From: Merluccius polli
Lineage: Eukaryota; Chordata; Actinopteri; Gadiformes; Merlucciidae
DNA: 64,000 nt
Direction of reading: 5' to 3'
Assembly (NCBI GenBank): GCA_030340625.1
Contig: JAOPHQ010006261.1
Span: forward strand, 449,546 to 513,545
Shown here: piece after piece, positions 59,099-64,000 of the stretch
Numbering within the stretch: position 1 is the stretch's first letter
Layout of the letters: each line of letters starts with the position of its first letter
Notes under the pieces: generated by a model
Database searches by the model: none
What the model was told of the DNA's origin: nothing
What the model saw: the letters and a program-made list of their open reading frames with translations, nothing else
Made by a program: the position numbers and the translations under genes

Positions 59099-59326
59099 TT
59101 AAGGCTTAGAAAAAAATTGTCCCGAAGCCCAACTTACTTGCCGACCCCTGCTCTAGAGGACAGTATGGGGGCCACGCATCCTAGGCCTAATAGAATACAA
59201 TTTATTCCTGTTGTGTTATTGATCTAGATAGTTTTCATTTAAACATGAAAAACAATTTTAAGATATGAAATTATGTTGAATTCAGGTAAGGTGGGATAGG
59301 GGTGGTGTACAACAATACTATTATAT

Positions 59327-59686
59327 TGTAGCGACCCTGCAGGAGTAATAGGAGGGAATGATGGGGAGTTCATGGGGGGAAGGAGTTTGCCCCTATTTCA
59401 CCTGGATAGGCCAGTTTGGGATTGGGGGAGGGGGTCAGAGATGGAGATGAGAAGGGGAGAGAAGAGGACAGGCGGTTCGGGGGAAAAAGCCTGGGAAGAG
59501 ACGCTGCTACACCCCATAGTTAGCTAGCTAGCCAGTGTTCGGCTATCAGCATTTGTTGTTTTGGGCACTCCTCCAACCCCGTTAATTAGCCTGTACAAAA
59601 GGACAATAAAACCTGGTTTTCCGGTTAAACATCAGCCACGGTGTCCTCGTCATTCTGCTAACTAGCCCTTGATCTGTTGGGCTACA
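59327..59686 (+). repeat. LTR-like block
   Basis: It starts TGTAGCGACC and ends GGGCTACA (TG...CA with 5-bp inverted termini), is 360 bp long and has AATAAA at 59605-59610. The flanking 5-mers (tatat and aacac) do not match, so either it is a recombinant or diverged solo LTR or the ends are misplaced. Confidence 0.5.
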
Positions 59687-60140
59687 AACACCACAATATT
59701 ATGGTATGGGTAGTTCCCTTCAAATCAAACCACTGTGCTGTGATATAATGCACCCTGCATTCTATCACCGCCTACCATCTCTTCTGTCTCTTCTTTCCTA
59801 CACCTTTTACTTTTAAGCCATAACCCCCACCTGGGCACACACACACACACACACACACACACTAACTTTCCTGTCAGCCTCTGTCCCTTTTAATCCACTC
59901 CGGTCCCTGTCATTATCCTCTCTACCCAGCTCTCTCTCACTCTCTCTCCCTCTCTGTCTTCCAGTTTCTCTCATTTTCTTCCTCTCTCTCTCCCCCTCAC
60001 TCTCTCTCCCTCTCCATCTCTATATATCTGTTGTTGTCCTACTGAGTGCTGACACCTGATCAGGAGTGGAGTGGTTAGCTTTCTGCCACTTCACATTAGG
60101 ACACGTCACTCAGCCACGGGAACGCTGTGGCTGGCATCAA

Positions 60141-60175
<35 letters not shown>

Positions 60176-60270
60176 CAAAGACACAGAACAGATAGGCAAA
60201 CAAGTCAGTGCTAACACATACAGTACATAAACAAAAAACACATGGATGCTCAAAGGCATATCTGCTGCAC

Positions 60271-60272
<2 letters not shown>
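59687..60272. other. Spacer with (CA)n and (CT)n
   Basis: (CA)n at 59837-59861 and 60139-60172, with pyrimidine-rich DNA from 59920 to 60030. No gene seen. Confidence 0.5.

Positions 60273-60316
<44 letters not shown>
60273..60316. repeat. (CA)n microsatellite
   Basis: Pure CA run. Confidence 0.95.
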
Positions 60317-60317
<1 letters not shown>

Positions 60318-61584
60318 CTATATAGTATAGATTTCCTTGCGAATGCCAGGTTTAAGCAGCAGCTATACCTAGTTATGTACGTCAGGTCCACCATATGTTT
60401 TCCTGATCTTGACATTTCAATGAATAAATATTGGAGGCTTTCTGTGGTCTGGCATCAATCTACCCAACACCTGAGGTCTTACAGAAGTGTGTGATACTGT
60501 GTGGTATGTGTTTGTGTGTGTTTGGCTAAACAAATTAATCTGGGCTAACGCAGGGGTCGAATTGCACCAAATTGTCGCACACAACGACACCACAGTAAAA
60601 GCCCTTGGAAAAAGGGCTATTTTCAATGTGTGGAATTAAATATTTCTGCAATGCTCCACATTGTACCCAAAATCATATATATCCAACATTATAGGTAATT
60701 TGATTTAGTATTGTATTGTATTGTACTCAATACAATACAAAACACTAGTTTGTATTACATCAATTACAATTGACAATCTGTTGTAGAATATCAATATTGA
60801 ATATGGACTAAATAAATTGCCTGTAAAATTAATATTTTGTGCTAAAATCATAAATCATGGCTTGATAGAGAAGATACTCACCACACTTAAAGTTAATGCT
60901 GTGTGAAGCTTTATTTTGAATTAAGAGTCAGTAGAGAGGTGGGGGATAGGGTACAGGTCATCAGTATTTTAGGCAAATCTAAAAGAGCATAGAAGAAATA
61001 TGAGCATAAAACAGTTATCCTCATAAATTGTGTTTTTTGTCTATTGCAAAATGGTGAGCTAAAGAGGGCTAGAAAAAAAGTCAAAAAATATTAAAATGTA
61101 ATAATTAGTGCCTTGGGGCAATATTTGTACTCATTGGGTGGGTGGTTGCTGGGACATGTGTGTTGTGGCGGGTGGGGGGGTGGTTGCTAGGACATGTGGA
61201 ACAGGAGTCCCTGGTGTCAAGCAGCATACATCATCACAAGCAGGACCGGCCACATCCGCAGAAGATTCATAGTGGGGGTCCCAGAGTCCTTACTCCTTTC
61301 CCTCCACATCCTCTAATTTCTATCTTTCCCCTACTCTTCTTCCTCTTGCTCTTCTTCATATCCTCCTCATTTAGCTTTCTTGTCTTCCTCCTCTACCCTC
61401 CCAATTTAATTTCCTCTACCTCCCTCTTGTTCTCCCCTCCATGCATCCACCAGTGGCTGCTTGGCAATCAGAGGACTGTCGCTGTTTTTGTGGATGGTTG
61501 TAAATGCTACTGCTGGTGATGAAGACGAGATGCTTGTTGCTGCTGTATGCTGTATGTTTAAACTGGGGGACGGCTTGGCTGACT
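60317..61584. other. Spacer, no gene seen
   Basis: Contains a pyrimidine-rich stretch at 61290-61440. Short open frames only. Confidence 0.4.
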
Positions 61585-61760
61585 CCATTAGGAGCCCACT
61601 GTTGATGATGATGCACAGGTGGAACCTCATTGGCCCTATTAGCAGCCCACTGTTCCAAAATGAATGGTTGGGCTTGGTTCAGGCCATTAGGAGTCCATTG
61701 TTCAAAACAAACATGTGGAGGCTTGGTGGAGAAAGCCATTATAGGAGCCTACTCCCTGGT
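61585..61760. repeat. Degenerate tandem repeat, about 50-bp period
   Basis: The motif attaggagcccactgtt recurs in variant form near 61587, 61638, 61687 and 61737, at spacings of 49-52 bp. Flanking DNA to about 61920 has fainter copies. Confidence 0.6.
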
Positions 61761-62878
61761 TGATGGAGTGGTGCAGAAGGCTGCAACTTGGCAGCAAACA
61801 CTGGCTGTTCCCATTGAAAATGGAGAGTGACTACAGGGAATAAACTGGTGGAATTTGGTTTAAAAAAAGCAAAGTGAGTGCAAATGAATGGATGGCACGT
61901 GGTTAAAGCCATTAAATGGCCAGTTGGGGATATAATTGGGTCACTGGTGTGGGTGGGTGGAGGGGACTGCAGGTTGCGTAATCCCAAATGTTGGCCAGCA
62001 GCTGTGTTGTTGCACAGGAACAGTTGGCTGGTGAGATATCAGCAGTGTGCCCCAAAAGCCATTTCTATGCAGAGGAGTAAACCATTCTAATCCTTGGGGG
62101 AACTGGAGGGAATCCTTGAGGGTCCCATGACTGGAGGGTTGGCAATATTTGGGCCTTCTAGCTTGAAACCGGATTTACAGTATTCCGTACAGCACATCAG
62201 CGAAGATCCACGTCGCGACGCAGAGACACAGTGTGGATCTTGGCAGAACTTTCAATGTTTCAATGTCATTGTAACGTGTACACAAGGGGGCAGTTATGGC
62301 GTTTCGGTCCCAAATGTACATGAACCAACGAGCAAATCTGGAAAGGATTTGAGAGACGGAATCGCGAGACGAAGTCTCTCTTTACTGCTCCATACATTTC
62401 AAAGAAATCTTCAAATGTATACTGAAAAGTGCTTGGTGTATCACAACCAACTGAAAATATTTTAATTTTTCACAGGCTACATTCAGTCTATTCTCATCTA
62501 AAACACTACACCCTTTTCTGCTTGTCCAATCAGTGATTAGTTGATGGGTTCCTCTGCAGAGAGAGGCGACGCATTGCTAACTTCTGGGAGGACTGCACGT
62601 CTTTGCCTTCACATAGGTCCATGAAAGGCAAGAGGGGGGTGTACAGATCTGAGTTGCAACGTGGATCTTTGCAGAACTGCATAGTGCTGACAGAAGTGTA
62701 ATTTGGTAAAATTACACTTTGGTCAAATTACAATTTGGTAAAAGATCTTTTAGCATCAGCTAGCAATGCTTTGTTTCAATAGAAAAATGACGTGGTCAGG
62801 AAGCCAGTCCTGTGCTATGTTTTTGTTCTGTTTCTTATAATATAATTAACTACTATATAATGTGACTGTGGAGGGGTT
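61761..62878. other. Spacer, no gene seen
   Basis: The motif aagatccacgt near 62205 is inverted as acgtggatcttt near 62660, with gtggatcttggcagaac in between. This suggests a small eroded element of about 480 bp. Confidence 0.35.
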
Positions 62879-62987
62879 TATGTGGAGTGTGTGTTGTTGA
62901 TGGCTGGTTTACCAGCCTCCACTGGCTGAGTCAGACTGATTGGACTCTGGCTGGGTGGGGCTGCACACCTGTGGTGCAGAGCAATCA
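62879..62987. repeat. Dispersed repeat, copy 2 (inverted relative to 30456-30567)
   Basis: Closely matches copy 1 in reverse complement. It is followed by ccaataaacacc (about 63093) and a G+C-richer end with cggactta, so this may be the 5' part of a solo LTR starting TGTGACTGTGG at 62861. No target duplication found. Confidence 0.6.
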
Positions 62988-64000
62988 TGGCACCCCAGGA
63001 TAAAACAGCCATAACTCACACATCTCGAGGAGGAGCACAGTCATGACTTGAAGTACATCAGCTCGGGAATAACATCTTGCTGTGCAACTCCAATAAACAC
63101 CTTGAATACATCTACCCGTGCTCCCTGTGTGGAGGGCCCCAAGGAAAGCACTTCGGTGGCGTGTGGCGGACTTACCCCGCCACGTGACCCATCTACATGT
63201 TCAATAGACTATGGTCTATAAAAGTCGAATTTACATTCTTGTTGGAAGTCAATTTGTCTGTCTAAGCGGCCTGTACTGTGACTAGTTTATTCTTTAAGCT
63301 ATGGTCAGTACTGCATGCTAGTGTATTCATCAAGCTACCAGTACAATAAAGTATGAGTGTTTTCTATTTTTTCATGTTGTTTATTTGTTAGTTTGCTTTG
63401 AACTTTCATTCACATATCACCAAATTTAAATGGACAGAGCGGGTCATTGTTTGCCCCTTTGGCTACATGTGAGTCATCAAAACGAAGTAAACATAGGATT
63501 TTGTTTCTATGCACTGCTATTGCCTTGAGGAAAAAAAACAAAGGTCCTGGCCTTTACTAACAGTGTTGACCAAAGTGTGCAGAAGGTTTGGAATATTTCC
63601 TGTAATATGCTGAAGATGGGGATGAGGTCACACAGTTTTGAGAAGAACAAACTTAATAAACCTTGGCATGATAAAGTGCATTCCGTATAAACACCTCTTT
63701 GTTTCTATAGGATTCAAATATGCATTTGGGGCGACATTCCCTCGTGCATACAATATAACTCGTAATGATGTTTGACTTTGGGACCATTTATGATGTTGGC
63801 TGTAGGCATAGGCTTTAACTCTAAGTGTCACACCTAATCAAATGTGACCTTAGGTTTCAGGGCAAAAAAAAAATGCAGAATAAAAAAAAAAAAATGACAA
63901 TTTACATGACAATTTCCCACTGAGGAGAATGAGTCACAGTGAGTAATTCCCAACACTGGATCTGTACTGCGAGGTTTCCTTTCAAACTCGTACAGCTTGT
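62988..64000. other. Spacer, no gene seen
   Basis: Mixed composition. The part from 63000 to 63185 may be the remainder of an LTR. A-runs occur near 63866-63890. Confidence 0.4.

Overview
The window reads as vertebrate, most likely teleost fish, genomic DNA. The signs are long (CA)n, (GA)n and (TA)n microsatellites, L2/Rex-type LINE and tRNA-derived SINE remnants, hAT and PIF/Harbinger-like DNA transposons, an LTR element of Ty3/Gypsy type, and interstitial (CCCTAA)n blocks. I found no convincing host protein-coding gene, rRNA or functional tRNA. Every substantial coding sequence belongs to a mobile element.

Region 1-5380 is A+T-rich with short tandem repeats, one perfect palindrome and a pair of nested TIR elements (3313-4282). 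Region 5383-15850 is a dense nest of DNA transposons. It holds: two hAT-type elements whose left ends belong to one family and whose right end belongs to another (5782-7157, 10876-11668); a 3.4-kb TIR element (7406-10788) enclosing a fold-back element with a telomere-like core, a LINE reverse-transcriptase fragment and a two-exon cysteine-rich gene fragment; a hAT inserted in a hAT, both with perfect 8-bp target duplications (12279-14571 and 12584-13840); and a palindromic MITE inside another TIR element (14850-15850).

Region 15905-22161 is a Ty3/Gypsy retrotransposon on the minus strand with near-identical LTRs, primer-binding site, polypurine tract, gag, and pol (protease, RT, RNase H, integrase). 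The gag-pol junction carries a canonical -1 frameshift heptamer followed by a potential H-type pseudoknot. The copy is dead: there are at least two frame breaks in gag, a deletion in RT and further shifts in pol.

Region 22166-44980 is gene-poor spacer or intronic-type DNA with microsatellites, a TIR element around (CCCTAA)n, an L2 LINE fragment, a solo LTR with 5-bp target duplication, and several unexplained duplicated segments. Region 44985-51884 is a second nest: a PIF/Harbinger-like element (45021-50998) with remnants of a Myb/SANT-type ORF, interrupted by a complete hAT transposon (45518-48075; 13-bp TIRs, 8-bp duplication, transposase broken by one T in a homopolymer) and by another TIR element, itself holding a second fold-back element with a telomere-like core. 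Region 51885-64000 is spacer with a SINE, a LINE fragment, a TTAA-flanked MITE, an LTR-like block and tandem repeats.

The strongest leads are the gag-pol frameshift signal, the mixed-end hAT elements that carry a proper target duplication, and the recurrence of telomere-like repeats at the centre of sequence-unrelated palindromic elements.
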